From positions 5,344,501-5,408,500 of the forward strand of contig NZ_CP128846.1 in the NCBI RefSeq assembly GCF_030388665.1: a stretch of 64,000 nt of DNA, given 5' to 3'. The DNA comes from Streptomyces flavofungini (GTDB taxonomy: Bacteria > Actinomycetota > Actinomycetes > Streptomycetales > Streptomycetaceae). Position 1 is the stretch's first letter. The number at the start of each line of letters is the position of its first letter. A model generated the notes under the pieces. The model made no database searches. It was given only the letters and a program-made list of their open reading frames with translations, and had not been told where the DNA came from. The translations under genes and the position numbers were made by a program. Below, piece after piece: positions 9,322 through 19,241 of this stretch.

Positions 9322-10820
9322 GCGGGGGCGCGGCGGGTGCGTCCAGGGAGCCGCAGCGGCTCTTCGTCGGCGGTGAGTGGGTCGAGCCGGACGGCGGGCA
9401 CCACGAGGTGATCGACCCGGCGACCGAGGACGTCGTCGGCCTCGCCCCCGAGGCGAGCCGCGCCCAGGTCTGGCAGGCCGCGGCGGCGGCGCGGGAGGCC
9501 TTCGGGACGTGGTCGCGCACGTCGCCGCAGGAGCGCGCCGCCGTCCTCGACCGCACCGCCGACCTGCTGCGACGCGACTTCGCCGACCACACCGAACTGG
9601 CCCGAGCGGAGACCGGGGCGACCACCGCGACCGCGCGCGGCATGCAGGTCGCGGTGGCCGTGGCCCGCTTCCGGCGGTACGCGCGCGGCGCCCTCGAACC
9701 CGTCGAGACCGGCATCCCGCCCCAGATCAACGAGGCGGGCCCGCTCGGCCGGGCCGCCGCACTCGGCGCCGTCGCCGTGCGCCGCCCCGTCGGCGTCGTC
9801 ACCTGCATCACCTCCTACAACAACCCCTGGGCGAACCCCGCGGGCAAGGTCGCCCCGGCCCTGGCGATGGGCAACACCGTCCTCGTCAAACCCGCGCCCC
9901 AGGACCCCCTGTCCGTCTACCGGTTGGCCGCCGCCCTTCAGGAGGCGGGCGCCCCGCCCGGCGTCGTCAACGTCGTCTCCGGATCCTCCGTGGACGTGGG
10001 CGAGGCCGCCGTCGACTCCCCGGACGTCGACATGGTGAGCTTCACCGGTTCCACGGCGGTCGGGCAGCGCATCGGCGAGGTGTGCGGGCGGGGCATGAAA
10101 CGCCAGCTCATGGAGTTGGGCGGGAAGGGCGCGGCGATCGTCTTCGAGGACGCCGACCTGGACGCGGCCGCCGCGGGCATCGGCACCACGTTCTCGTTCT
10201 ACAGCGGACAGATCTGCACGGCGCCGACGCGGGTGCTCGTCCAGCGGGCGGCGTACGAACCGCTCCTCGACCGGCTCGTGCGGTACGCGGGCCATCTCAA
10301 GGTGGGCGACCCGCGCGAGCGGGACACGGTCGTCGGGCCGCTCATCTCCGCCGCGCACCGCGAACGCGTGGAGTCCTACGTGGAGTTGGGCCGCAAGGAG
10401 GGCGCGCGGGTCGTGACCGGCGGCGAGCGTCCCGGCCCTGGACTCGACAAGGGCTTCTACGTCGCCCCCGCGCTCCTGGCCGACTGCGCGCCCGAGATGC
10501 GCGTGGTCCGCGAGGAGATCTTCGGGCCCGTCGTCGTGGTCGTGCCCTTCGACGGCACCGGCGAGGCCGCCGAGGACACCGCCGTCGCCCTCGCCGACGA
10601 CACCGACTACGGCCTGATCGACTACGTCTGGTCGGCCGACACGGCCCGCGCCTTCCGCGTCGCGGCCCGGCTGCGCGCGGGCGGCGTCGGCGTGAACACC
10701 ATCGGCCGCAACATGGAGGCCCCCTTCGGCGGCTTCAAGCGGAGCGGCGTGGGGCGCGACTGCGGGTCGTACGCCCTGCACGCGTACAGCGAGACGCAGG
10801 CGGTGGTGTGGGCGGGATGA
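9318..10820 (+). CDS. Aldehyde dehydrogenase (NAD(P)-dependent)
   Basis: A 500-residue ALDH. The general base is Glu266 in MELGGKG, the nucleophile is Cys300 in SGQICTAPTR, and the cofactor loop SFTGSTAVGQ and the EEIFGPV motif are intact. It would oxidise an aldehyde to the acid at the end of the route built by the upstream SDR and LLM enzymes. The GTG at 9318 overlaps the preceding stop by four bases. It is the last gene of the forward cluster; about 330 bases without a clear gene follow. Confidence 0.92.
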   Translation: MSGGAAGASREPQRLFVGGEWVEPDGGHHEVIDPATEDVVGLAPEASRAQVWQAAAAAREAFGTWSRTSPQERAAVLDRTADLLRRDFADHTELARAETGATTATARGMQVAVAVARFRRYARGALEPVETGIPPQINEAGPLGRAAALGAVAVRRPVGVVTCITSYNNPWANPAGKVAPALAMGNTVLVKPAPQDPLSVYRLAAALQEAGAPPGVVNVVSGSSVDVGEAAVDSPDVDMVSFTGSTAVGQRIGEVCGRGMKRQLMELGGKGAAIVFEDADLDAAAAGIGTTFSFYSGQICTAPTRVLVQRAAYEPLLDRLVRYAGHLKVGDPRERDTVVGPLISAAHRERVESYVELGRKEGARVVTGGERPGPGLDKGFYVAPALLADCAPEMRVVREEIFGPVVVVVPFDGTGEAAEDTAVALADDTDYGLIDYVWSADTARAFRVAARLRAGGVGVNTIGRNMEAPFGGFKRSGVGRDCGSYALHAYSETQAVVWAG

Positions 10821-11149
10821 ACTCGCCCGTCCGCAAGGCGGAGTCGGCCCGTCCTGAGTCGTCGCGGCGTTGTCAGTGGGGGGTGCCGCTGTCGGCCGCA
10901 TGACGACTCCACTCGCGTGGGTGCACGCGCACCGGGGCCACGAGCCGGCTTTGGACGGGACGCACCTGAGGTGCGCGGGAGGCGGACGGCGCGCTGTACG
11001 AGGCGTCGGCGGGGGCCGAGCGACTCCTGACCCGGCTGACCCGCGCCGCCCGCCGCCGTACGGACCTTCCGCCCTAGTCCCGGGGGCGGCCACCCCTTGG
11101 TCCCCACGACCGATACGACCGCTGTGCTGCCCCAACTACCGTCCCCACC
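10821..11149. other. Intergenic region with possible gene remnant
   Basis: About 330 bases. From roughly 10981 to 11077 one forward frame reads as a charged helix (LYEASAGAERLLTRLTRAAR) ending in TAG, with strong G/C at third positions. It may be the tail of a lost gene but has no start. A TACCGT -10-like box at 11137-11142 lies seven bases before the next start. Confidence 0.35.
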
Positions 11150-11794
11150 TTGCGAATAGCACTCATCGGAACAGGCAACGTCGGCCGCGCCCTCGCCAAG
11201 GCCTGGGCCGCGGCCGGTCACGACGTCGTGCTCGGCTCCCGCGACCCTGCGGCCAAGGAGGACCTGGCCAAGGAGCTGGGCGTGCCGGTCGTCGGGATCG
11301 CGGCGGCGGCGGAGCACGGCGAGGCCGTGGTGAACGTGACTCCCGGAGCGGAGTCGATAGCCACCCTCCGCACCGCGGGCGCCGCTGCCCTCGCGGGCAA
11401 ACTCCTCATCGACATAGCCGTCGGCTTCACCGAGGAGCCGCACGGCACGGCCCTCTCCCACCCCGACGTCTCCCTCGGCGAACTGATCCAGTCGACGTTC
11501 CCCGAGGCCCGGGTGGTCAAGACCTTCACCACGATGGACTCCGTCGTCATGACGGGCCCCGACACCCTCGAAGAGCCCAGCACCGTCTTCCTCTCCGGCA
11601 ACGACCCCACCGCCAAGACCCGGACAGCCACCCTCCTCACCGACCTCGGCTGGCCCCCCTCCACCCACATGGACCTCGGCCCCATCGAAACAGCCCGGGG
11701 CCAGGAGCACTTCGCCCACCTCTTCATGGCCATCGCCGTCTCCCAGGGCACGTACGACTTCAACGTGCGGGTGGTGCTGCCGAAGGCGGAGTGA
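11150..11794 (+). CDS. F420/NADPH oxidoreductase-like Rossmann protein
   Basis: A 214-residue protein that opens with RIALIGTGNVGRALAKAW, the dinucleotide-binding motif of NADP oxidoreductases including F420:NADPH reductase; SRD after the second strand suits an NADP phosphate. Central VNVTPGAES and VVKTFTTMD match this family. It could pass reducing power between NADPH and F420 for the LLM enzymes, which is inference. The start is a TTG with no ribosome site; TACCGT (11137-11142) seven bases upstream suggests a leaderless mRNA. It is convergent with the transporter gene. Confidence 0.82.
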   Translation: MRIALIGTGNVGRALAKAWAAAGHDVVLGSRDPAAKEDLAKELGVPVVGIAAAAEHGEAVVNVTPGAESIATLRTAGAAALAGKLLIDIAVGFTEEPHGTALSHPDVSLGELIQSTFPEARVVKTFTTMDSVVMTGPDTLEEPSTVFLSGNDPTAKTRTATLLTDLGWPPSTHMDLGPIETARGQEHFAHLFMAIAVSQGTYDFNVRVVLPKAE

Positions 11795-11806
11795 GCCACT
11801 TCCGGG

Positions 11807-12988
11807 CTAGTCAGGTGCGGTGTGGTCGTGTCGGCAGGGTCCACAGGGGTGACTGCCGCCGCGGCGCCCACTCGTCGCCAGGGGCAGGGTCAGGGCCAGG
11901 GCCGTCACCACGTACGGCGCCGCGAAGAGCGCGAACGTCGTGCCGTGGGTGGTCCGGGAGGCCAGGAGGCCGTACGCCGCGTACACCGCCACCGTCGTGA
12001 GGTCGGTCGCCGCGCCCGCCAGGGACGTCACCGTCGCCCGGCTCGGGCCCCTGACGCCTGCCTGGAGGCGGGCGTCGGCCAGGACCGTGGTGAGCTGGAA
12101 GGCGCAGAAGGCCAGGGCGATGAGGGTGATGGCCGCCGGGAGGCGGAGTCCGTGCGGCGGGAGCGCCGTGCCCGCCGCGAGGGCCAGACCCGCCCCCGCC
12201 AGGAGCCCCGCGAGGCCCGCCGTGCCCACGCCCCGCACCGCCCCCGCGAGGAGGCTGCCCGCCGTCGCCCCCACCCAGATCAGGAGCAGCCACCACGGCA
12301 CCTCCGCGTCCCCCGCCCCCGCCTCCCGCACGAGCAGCGGCGTGTACTCGTCCAGCGCGCCCCACACCGCCGTCACCGCCGGTACGAGCAGCAGGGCCGC
12401 GCGCACCGCCCGGTCGCCCCTGGCCTCGGCGACGCCCGCCCGCAGGGCACCCCACCAGCCCTCCCCGCCGGGCTCGTCCGCGTCGCTGTCGGCCTGCGAT
12501 CCGCCCCGATGCTCCGGCAGCCCCCGGGCCGCCCCCGCCGTCAGCACGCACGCCGCCACGCTCGCCGTGCCCACCAGGCCGTACCCGCCCGTCGCGAGGG
12601 CCGGGCCCGCCAGGGCCGTCGCCGTCATCACGCCCAGGAGGGACGCGGTCCGCGCGCGGCCCATGACCCGGGCGTAGTCGTTCGCCGCGCCCAGGCGGGC
12701 CAACTCCTCGTACACGAGGGCCTCCAGCGCGCCGGAGCCGCACGCCCCCTTCGCGCCCCAGAGCACGAAGCCGAGCGCGAACGTCCCGTACGAGGGGACG
12801 AGGACCCACAGGGCGAAGCCCGTGGCGGTCAGGAGCGGGCCGGTCCACAGGAGCAGGCGGCGCGAGACCGCGTCGGCGAGGGCGCCGGAGGGGACTTCCA
12901 GCAGGATGCCGGTCAGGGACCAGAGGACGAAGAGGGACGAGATCTGCGTGGTGGAGAGGTCCGTGTCGCTGAAGAGCAGCGCGTACAC
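11807..12988 (-). CDS. MFS transporter with damaged 5' end
   Basis: A 393-residue major facilitator protein with about eleven to twelve hydrophobic helices, no substrate signature. The GTG at 12988 falls inside what should be the first helix: the same frame upstream reads LYGYSFLDDCVLLYPVYALL, clearly transporter sequence. That frame continues to an ATG at 13126, placed six bases after a TACCAT -10-like box, but is cut by TGA at 13109-13111 after only five codons (MSRRH). Either the gene is disrupted, or translation starts at a rare codon such as CTG or GTC. It converges on the F420-reductase-like gene. Confidence 0.72.
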   Translation of the reverse strand: MYALLFSDTDLSTTQISSLFVLWSLTGILLEVPSGALADAVSRRLLLWTGPLLTATGFALWVLVPSYGTFALGFVLWGAKGACGSGALEALVYEELARLGAANDYARVMGRARTASLLGVMTATALAGPALATGGYGLVGTASVAACVLTAGAARGLPEHRGGSQADSDADEPGGEGWWGALRAGVAEARGDRAVRAALLLVPAVTAVWGALDEYTPLLVREAGAGDAEVPWWLLLIWVGATAGSLLAGAVRGVGTAGLAGLLAGAGLALAAGTALPPHGLRLPAAITLIALAFCAFQLTTVLADARLQAGVRGPSRATVTSLAGAATDLTTVAVYAAYGLLASRTTHGTTFALFAAPYVVTALALTLPLATSGRRGGSHPCGPCRHDHTAPD

Positions 12989-13323
12989 GGGGTAGAGCAG
13001 GACGCAGTCGTCCAGGAAGGAGTAGCCGTACAGCGTGGCCGCGAGTCGGCGGCGGGCCGCAAGGCGGGCGCGGGCCGCCGGGCGGCCGCGTGAGGTGACG
13101 CCCGTGGATCAATGTCGTCGGCTCATGCCTCGATGGTAGGCACACACCCCACACCGAGGGAACCCGATCCGGCGGCGCCGGTCCCGGCCGGGCGGGGCGT
13201 GGCCGTGCGAAGGCCTTCACCGGGCAGGCAGGGCCCCGGCCGCGCGAAAGCCGTCACCGGCGCACGCGGGGGCGACCCCGGCCGCGGCTCGGAACACCGC
13301 GCCCCCAGCCACCCCCGCGACGA

Positions 13324-14844
13324 TCAACGCCCCAGGAAGATCGGGTTCGTGAGCGCCTTCATCGGTCCGGGAAGCGGCGGCGTCACCGGCGCCGCGCGCA
13401 CCTCGGCGCGGACGTACGCCGCGTACGAAGCCGTCGTCCGCCACTCCGCGGACCCCGCCCCCGACTCGGGAATCACCGGGCTGGTGAACAGCACGCCCTG
13501 GTCCGTGATGAACCGGACGGTGCAGCCGGGCACGCCCTTCACATCGAGGCGTACCGTCACCGGGTCGTCGGAGTCGACCCGCAGCCGCTCGCCGATGCCC
13601 GCGTGCCGCCCCTTGCCGCCGGAGGCGCCGAAGGTCAGCTCGATGGCCTTGGACTCCGTGAGGTAGGAGCGGCCCGCGCGGATGCCGTCCTGGATGGCCT
13701 CGCGGGTCAGGTCCTCGGCGAGGACGACGGTCTGGGGGCGGCCGACGGGGTCGGGGTCGCGGTGGGCGTCGCTGTTGCCCATGGCCGGGGTCCAGCGGCG
13801 GTTGCCGCGGGCGGAGGCGACGAGCGCGTTGTCCCACTCGGAGATCGCCACCTCGTCCTCGGGCGAGAACGCCCCGTTCCACACCTCCACCGCGTCGGCC
13901 TCGCCGAAGCCGAACTTCCAGTTGCAGCCGACGCAGGTGGCGTGCGGGTGCGCGGGCACGACGAGGCCGCCGGAGCGGCGGATCTGGCGGGCGTAGTGGC
14001 CGAAGCGGTTGTCGCGGGCGCGATAGCGCCAGTCGACGAACGTGCCGGGGTCGGTGCCGAGGGCGAGGACGTGGCCGTTGCGGGTGGTGATCTCCTCGCC
14101 GAGCAGGACGAGCAGGTCGTCGCCCGCGACCTCGGACCAGTGGGCGTGCGCGGACTGGGTGTTGTGTTCGGAGGAGTTGATGAAGTCGAGCCCGGCGGCA
14201 CGGGCGAGGGCGCCGATCTCGGCGGGGGTGCGGCGGCCGTCGGAGTACCAGGTGTGGAGGTGGCAGTCGCCCCGGTACCAGGCGCGGCCGCGCCCCTTGG
14301 CGCGCTCCGGCGGGTACTTCGGCTTCGGCGTGGTCCCCGGCGCGCCGTAGGTGAGGGTGATGGTCACCTCGTACGGCAGTCCTTCCGGCGCCACGGTGTA
14401 GGGCCCGAGCGCGATGTTCCACGTCCCGGCCCGCACGGGCCCCGGGATGTAGCCGGGCGTCGCGTCGTCCGCGCGGATGAAGAACTCCGTCCGGGCGCCG
14501 CCCGACCAGCCACGGAACCCCTTGCCGCCGAGCGCCGTGCCGCGCTCGTCGAAGATGCCGATGTCGAGGGCGTTGCCGACGGTGCCGGGCGGCACCGCCA
14601 CCTTCTCGTAGGTGTACGAGACGTGGATCTGCTGGACCCCCCGCGGGATCTCGACCGGCAGATACACGAAGTCGGGCGACCCCGTGGGCAGGGTGCCCTT
14701 GACCGTCTTCGTCTCTTTCCCGGTGCGCCGCTCCTCGGCGGCGCCGGCGCTGCTCGCGAAGCTCACGCTGCCCAACGTAAGGGCGGTGGCCGCCCCCGTC
14801 ACGAGCAGCGCGCGTCTGTTCAGGTGGCTTTCGTCCTCACACAT
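13324..14844 (-). CDS. Exported PHP-domain metallohydrolase (CehA/McbA-like)
   Basis: A 506-residue protein. The N-terminus has a twin-arginine-type signal (LNRRALLVTGAATALTLG) ending near SAGAAEE, so it is probably exported folded by Tat. A beta-rich domain of about 190 residues follows, then a PHP domain with its metal ligands: CHLHTWYSDG, SSEHN, GEEITTRNGH, AHPH and GNSDAH. Such proteins hydrolyse phosphoesters or, in CehA-type members, carbamate or amide bonds. Tat export fits a cofactor loaded in the cytoplasm. It stands alone, divergent from fbiC. Confidence 0.85.
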   Translation of the reverse strand: MCEDESHLNRRALLVTGAATALTLGSVSFASSAGAAEERRTGKETKTVKGTLPTGSPDFVYLPVEIPRGVQQIHVSYTYEKVAVPPGTVGNALDIGIFDERGTALGGKGFRGWSGGARTEFFIRADDATPGYIPGPVRAGTWNIALGPYTVAPEGLPYEVTITLTYGAPGTTPKPKYPPERAKGRGRAWYRGDCHLHTWYSDGRRTPAEIGALARAAGLDFINSSEHNTQSAHAHWSEVAGDDLLVLLGEEITTRNGHVLALGTDPGTFVDWRYRARDNRFGHYARQIRRSGGLVVPAHPHATCVGCNWKFGFGEADAVEVWNGAFSPEDEVAISEWDNALVASARGNRRWTPAMGNSDAHRDPDPVGRPQTVVLAEDLTREAIQDGIRAGRSYLTESKAIELTFGASGGKGRHAGIGERLRVDSDDPVTVRLDVKGVPGCTVRFITDQGVLFTSPVIPESGAGSAEWRTTASYAAYVRAEVRAAPVTPPLPGPMKALTNPIFLGR

Positions 14845-15093
14845 GCTGCGGCTCCCCAGAGGTCGTGGGCGAAGGTGCCCGACGGTGACAGCGTGACGGC
14901 TGTGCTCGCTGCAACCTTCGTATTGAGCCGTGAACTCCCCTGTAAGGGAAGGGAATCGGCAGGTTTCCGGGCGGACACGCGCGGGGCGCGCCCCGGAGCT
15001 CCCTCAGGGCACCGCGGCCGGAAACCGTAGGGGCCGTGCCCCGGGGCGCAAGTGCCTGTAGGTGTCATGTGTCCTCGCTCGTATGCTCGGGGG

Positions 15094-17697
15094 ATGACCA
15101 ACAGCGCACAGCCCGCCGAGGCCGGACGTCCCACCGCCAACGCCATGCGCCGCGCCCTGAAACGGGCCAGGGACGGCGTCGCGCTGGATGTCGCGGAGGC
15201 GGCGGTGCTGCTGCGGGCGCGCGGCGCGGACCTGGAGGATCTGGCCGCGTCGGCGGGGCGGGTGCGGGACGCGGGGCTCGCGGCGGAGGGGCGCGCGGGC
15301 GTCATCACGTACTCGAAGAGCGTGTTCATCCCGCTGACGCGGCTGTGCCGGGACAAGTGCCACTACTGCACGTTCGTGACCGTCCCCGGCAAGCTGCGCC
15401 GGGACGGGCACGGGATGTTCATGTCGCCCGACGAGGTCCTCGACATCGCGCGCCGCGGAGCCGAGCTGGGCTGCAAGGAAGCCCTCATCACGCTCGGCGA
15501 CAAGCCGGAGGACCGGTGGCCCGAGGCCCGGGAGTGGCTGGAGGCGGCGGGGTACGACGACACGATCGCGTACGTGCGGGCCATCTCCATCCGGATCCTG
15601 GAGGAGACCGGGCTGCTCCCGCACCTCAACCCCGGCGTCTTGAGCTGGACCGACTTCCAGCGGCTCAAGCCCGTCGCGCCCAGCATGGGGATGATGCTGG
15701 AGACGACGGCGGAGCGGCTGTGGAGCGAGCCGGGCGGGCCGCACCACGGCTCCCCGGACAAGGAACCCGCAGTGCGCCTGCGGGTTCTTGAGGACGCCGG
15801 GCGGTCGTCCGTGCCGTTCACCAGCGGGCTGCTCATCGGCATCGGGGAGACGTACGAGGAGCGGGCCGAGTCGCTGTTCGCGCTGCGCCGCGTGGCCCGG
15901 TCCTACCACGGCGTGCAGGAGCTGATCATCCAGAACTTCCGCGCCAAGCCGGACACGGCGATGCGCGGGATGCCGGACGCCGAGATGGACGAGCTGGTGG
16001 CCACGGTCGCCGTGGCCCGGCACATCATGGGCCCCGCCGGGTGCATCCAGGCTCCGCCGAACCTCGTCGACGGGGAGTACGGGCGCCTCATCCGCGCCGG
16101 GATCGACGACTGGGGCGGGGTCTCCCCGATCACCATCGACCACGTCAACCCCGAGAAGCCGTGGCCGCGGATCGAGGAGCTGGCCGCGCGGTCCGAGGCG
16201 GAGGGCTTCCGGCTCGCGGAACGCCTGTGCGTGTACCCGGAGTTCGTGCGGCGCGGCGAGCCGTGGCTCGACCCGCGCCTCCTGCCGCACGTGCGCGCCC
16301 TCGCCGACCCAAAGACGGGCCTCGCCGACCCCGACGCCCCCGTGCGCGGCCTGCCCTGGCAGGAGCCCGACGAGGGGTACGTGGCCACGAAGTCATCGGG
16401 CCGCACCGACCTGCACCGCACCATCGACACCACGGGCCGCACCGCCGACCGGCGCGACGACTTCGACGAGGTGTACGGCGACTGGGAGGCCCTGCGCGAG
16501 CAGGCCGCGCCCGGCATGGCGCCCTCCCGCATCGACGGCGACGTCCGCGCCGCCCTCGCCACGGCCGCCGACGACCCGACGAAGCTCACCGACGACGAGG
16601 CCCTCGCCCTGCTGCACGCCGACGGGCCCGCCCTCGACGCCCTGTGCTCCGTCGCCGACGACGTCCGCAAGTCCGTGGTCGGCGACGACGTCACGTACAT
16701 CGTCACCCGCAACATCAACTTCACCAACGTCTGCTACACGGGCTGCCGCTTCTGCGCCTTCGCCCAGCGGCGCACCGACGCCGACGCCTACACCCTCTCC
16801 CTGTCCCAGGTCGCCGACCGCGCCGCGCAGGCCTGGGACGTCGGCGCGGTCGAGGTGTGCATGCAGGGCGGCATCCACCCGGACCTGCCGGGCACGGCCT
16901 ACTTCGACATCGCGCGGGCCGTGAAGGAGCGCGTGCCCGGCATGCACGTGCACGCCTTCTCCCCGATGGAGGTCGTCAACGGCGCCACCCGCACCGGCCT
17001 TTCGATACGTGAGTGGCTCACCCGCGCCAAGGAGTCCGGCCTCGACTCCATCCCCGGCACGGCCGCCGAGATCCTCGACGACGAGGTCCGCTGGATCCTC
17101 ACCAAGGGCAAGCTGCCCGCCGCGACCTGGATCGAGGTCGTGAAGACCGCCCACGAGCTGGGCCTGCGCTCCTCCTCCACGATGATGTACGGCCACGTCG
17201 ACCAGCCCCGCCACTGGCTCGGCCACTTCCGTACGCTCGCCGCCCTCCAGCAGGAGACCGGCGGCTTCACGGAGTTCGTGACGCTCCCCTTCATCCACAC
17301 CAACGCGCCCGTCTACCTCGCGGGCATCGCCCGCCCCGGCCCCACCACCCGCGACAACCGCGCCGTGACGGCCATGGCCCGCCTCCTGCTCCACCCGCAC
17401 ATCCCCAACATCCAGACCAGCTGGGTGAAGCTCGGGGCGGAGGGGGCCGCCGAGATGCTGCGCTCCGGGGCGAACGACCTCGGGGGCACGCTGATGGAGG
17501 AGACCATCTCCCGGATGGCGGGCTCCAGTTACGGCTCCTACCGGTCGGTGGCCGACCTCGTCGCCATCGCGGAGGCGGCGGGGCGGCCTTCGCGGCCTCG
17601 GACGACGTTGTACGGAGAGGTGCCCGAGGAGCGGGTGCGGGCTGCCGCGGCGTCGGACGGGCAGCTGCCGGAGCTGTTGCCGGTGCTGGACGCGTAG
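15094..17697 (+). CDS. fbiC: FO synthase FbiC (CofG-CofH fusion), coenzyme F420 biosynthesis
   Basis: 867 residues holding two radical-SAM modules. The N-terminal CofG-like half has its cluster cysteines at Cys85, Cys89 and Cys92 (CRDKCHYC). The C-terminal CofH-like half has Cys547, Cys551 and Cys554 (CYTGCRFC). Together they make the deazaflavin FO from a flavin precursor (5-amino-6-ribitylaminouracil) and tyrosine. The fused form is the actinobacterial one. A TATGCT box at 15082-15087 six bases before the ATG suggests a leaderless message. The gene lies 10 kb from two LLM-class enzymes and 4 kb from an F420-reductase-like protein. A Streptomyces-type terminator hairpin follows. Confidence 0.97.
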   Translation: MTNSAQPAEAGRPTANAMRRALKRARDGVALDVAEAAVLLRARGADLEDLAASAGRVRDAGLAAEGRAGVITYSKSVFIPLTRLCRDKCHYCTFVTVPGKLRRDGHGMFMSPDEVLDIARRGAELGCKEALITLGDKPEDRWPEAREWLEAAGYDDTIAYVRAISIRILEETGLLPHLNPGVLSWTDFQRLKPVAPSMGMMLETTAERLWSEPGGPHHGSPDKEPAVRLRVLEDAGRSSVPFTSGLLIGIGETYEERAESLFALRRVARSYHGVQELIIQNFRAKPDTAMRGMPDAEMDELVATVAVARHIMGPAGCIQAPPNLVDGEYGRLIRAGIDDWGGVSPITIDHVNPEKPWPRIEELAARSEAEGFRLAERLCVYPEFVRRGEPWLDPRLLPHVRALADPKTGLADPDAPVRGLPWQEPDEGYVATKSSGRTDLHRTIDTTGRTADRRDDFDEVYGDWEALREQAAPGMAPSRIDGDVRAALATAADDPTKLTDDEALALLHADGPALDALCSVADDVRKSVVGDDVTYIVTRNINFTNVCYTGCRFCAFAQRRTDADAYTLSLSQVADRAAQAWDVGAVEVCMQGGIHPDLPGTAYFDIARAVKERVPGMHVHAFSPMEVVNGATRTGLSIREWLTRAKESGLDSIPGTAAEILDDEVRWILTKGKLPAATWIEVVKTAHELGLRSSSTMMYGHVDQPRHWLGHFRTLAALQQETGGFTEFVTLPFIHTNAPVYLAGIARPGPTTRDNRAVTAMARLLLHPHIPNIQTSWVKLGAEGAAEMLRSGANDLGGTLMEETISRMAGSSYGSYRSVADLVAIAEAAGRPSRPRTTLYGEVPEERVRAAAASDGQLPELLPVLDA

Positions 17698-18440
17698 GTC
17701 CGGCGGGGGCGCCCCAGCCTCACCCCGAATGCCCGGGTGGGTGGGACAGCCCCCGCCGATTCGGGGTCCGGGGCGGAGCCCCGGTTTCGGGAAGCCCCGA
17801 TGCTCGTCAGTAGGAGTTCTGAGGGTGGTGCCTGGTCAGAGCGCGCGAAGCCCTCCCCGTGCGGCTCTCGGGTAGCGCACGGGGAGGGCACGGGGAGGGC
17901 CGGTGCCGGTCACTGCTGAACGTGTTCGGAGCTGTCCAAGGCACGAAGCTGAGCCAGCCGCTGCTGGTACAGGGGCCCGGCCACGTGCGCGGCTCGCGCC
18001 TCGCTCGGGTCTGACCGCCCGGCAGGAGGCCGATCGCAGGCCTTCCGGCGGAATGACGCCTCACATTAATTAACGTTCAACCATTTTCGGCCGCCACCCG
18101 CACAGCGAGCCGGCGGCGGCCGCGCTTGAGGCCGAGCCGCGTGGTCGGCGCAGGACAGGGCCGCATCACCCCCGACCGGAGCCCTCGCGCGCCGGGCCCC
18201 CGACCGCGCCACATGGGAGATCCACCCCGGCACCACCGCACCCCCGGAGCGCCGCCCTGACCGGCACTGACACTGCCCCCCTGGCCCGGGGCGGTCACCA
18301 GGAGGTCGACGCGCCGGCGTGCGAACAATGACTCATTTTGATTTAACATTAAACCGATGTAGGGGCACGCTGATTGGAGCAGCGGAGACCGCCCCGGTCT
18401 CCGGTTCAACACCCCAGCCGATCAACGGAGATGACCCCAC
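17698..18440. other. Long intergenic region with hairpins and AT-rich promoter motifs
   Basis: 743 bases without a credible gene. It holds the fbiC terminator; a 13-bp perfect stem with arms 17851-17863 and 17876-17888; and two AT-rich islands that stand out from the GC-rich background: TTAACGTTCAACC (18070-18082) and TTAACATTAAACC (18343-18355), the latter within an inverted repeat TTTAA-CA-TTAAA. The second island is about 85 bases before the VOC start and probably marks its promoter or operator. Confidence 0.5.
17768..17784 (+). terminator. Terminator hairpin after fbiC
   Basis: CCGGGGC, loop GGA, GCCCCGG, followed by TTTCGGG. Just upstream, ACCCCGAAT (17722-17730) can pair with ATTCGGGGT (17759-17767), giving a second, larger stem. 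Confidence 0.6.
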
Positions 18441-18971
18441 ATGAGCCAGACCCTGCCGCTCCGCCTGCACCACCACGCATGGATCACCGACGACCAGGAG
18501 GCCAACCGGCACTTCTACGAGGACATCATCGGCCTGCCCCTGGTGGCCACCTGGACCGAACGCGAGGTGCTCTCCGGGGCCGAACGCGCCTACAGCCACG
18601 CCCTCTACGGCATGGCCGACGGCAGCGCGCTCGCCTTCTTCCAGTTCGCCGACCCCAAGGACCAGGAGGAGTTCAAGACGGACCTCAACTTCACCCCCCT
18701 GCGCCACATCGCCTTCAAGGTCGAGGCGGAGACCCAGGAAGCCATACTCAAGCGCGTCGACTCGGCCGGCTACGCCGATTCGAACGCCCACGTACTCGAC
18801 CACGGCTTCTGTGTCTCGCTGTACGTCACGGACCCCAACGGGCTCATCCTGGAATTCGCTGTCGACCACCCCGAGGTGGAGAAGATCGACGCCGAACGAC
18901 GCGCCACAGCGCACACCGACCTCGCCCGCTGGCTCGCCGGTGACCACACCAGCAACAACCACTGGCGCTGA
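18441..18971 (+). CDS. VOC-family protein (extradiol dioxygenase/glyoxalase-like)
   Basis: 176 residues with two beta-alpha-beta-beta-beta modules of the vicinal-oxygen-chelate fold. The likely metal ligands are a His in LRLHHHAW (10-12), His89 in LRHIAF and Glu138 in LILEFAVD, the 2-His-1-Glu set of type I extradiol dioxygenases. It is shorter than two-domain catechol 2,3-dioxygenases, so it may act as a dimer, or be a glyoxalase-like lyase. An ATG after GGAG at fitting distance gives the start. It is monocistronic, behind an AT-rich promoter region, with an IS remnant 270 bases downstream. Confidence 0.82.
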   Translation: MSQTLPLRLHHHAWITDDQEANRHFYEDIIGLPLVATWTEREVLSGAERAYSHALYGMADGSALAFFQFADPKDQEEFKTDLNFTPLRHIAFKVEAETQEAILKRVDSAGYADSNAHVLDHGFCVSLYVTDPNGLILEFAVDHPEVEKIDAERRATAHTDLARWLAGDHTSNNHWR

Positions 18972-19170
18972 TCCCCGCCGCCGGACAGCCTCGCCCCGCA
19001 GCCGCCACGCAAACGGCGCCGACCCGCTGCTCCACGGCTCCGAACAATCGAGGGCCCGCCGTGGTCCTCGCGCCGGAGCTTCGCGTACTCCTCGATCGCC
19101 CAGCTCCCCGCAGGCGCGTCGCGCCGGTGAGAGGCAACTCTCACAGGGGGCGCTGCGCAGGAAGCCGAAG

Positions 19171-19210
19171 TAACGAGGAGATACAGCCAATAACGAGGAG
19201 ATGCAGCCAA
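19171..19210. repeat. 20-bp tandem duplication near IS remnant
   Basis: Two adjacent 20-base units (19171-19190 and 19191-19210) beginning TAACGAGGAG and differing at one position. They lie about 30 bases beyond the transposase remnant and may mark the old element border. Confidence 0.6.
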
Positions 19211-19241
19211 TATGGCCGAGAATCATGATCGGAGAGCCGCC

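Noticed and set aside
18077..18412. Reverse 111-codon open frame
   Set aside because: Crosses AT-rich promoter motifs, no ribosome site, no family resemblance.
18360..18440. tRNA-like string with GGTTCAACACC
   Set aside because: No acceptor or D stem can be formed; it is the leader of the VOC gene.
18972..19241. Reverse frame AIEEYAKLRREDHGG resembling an IS21-type transposase N-terminus
   Set aside because: Only about 25 residues fit and no helix-turn-helix or element ends follow; too weak to call.
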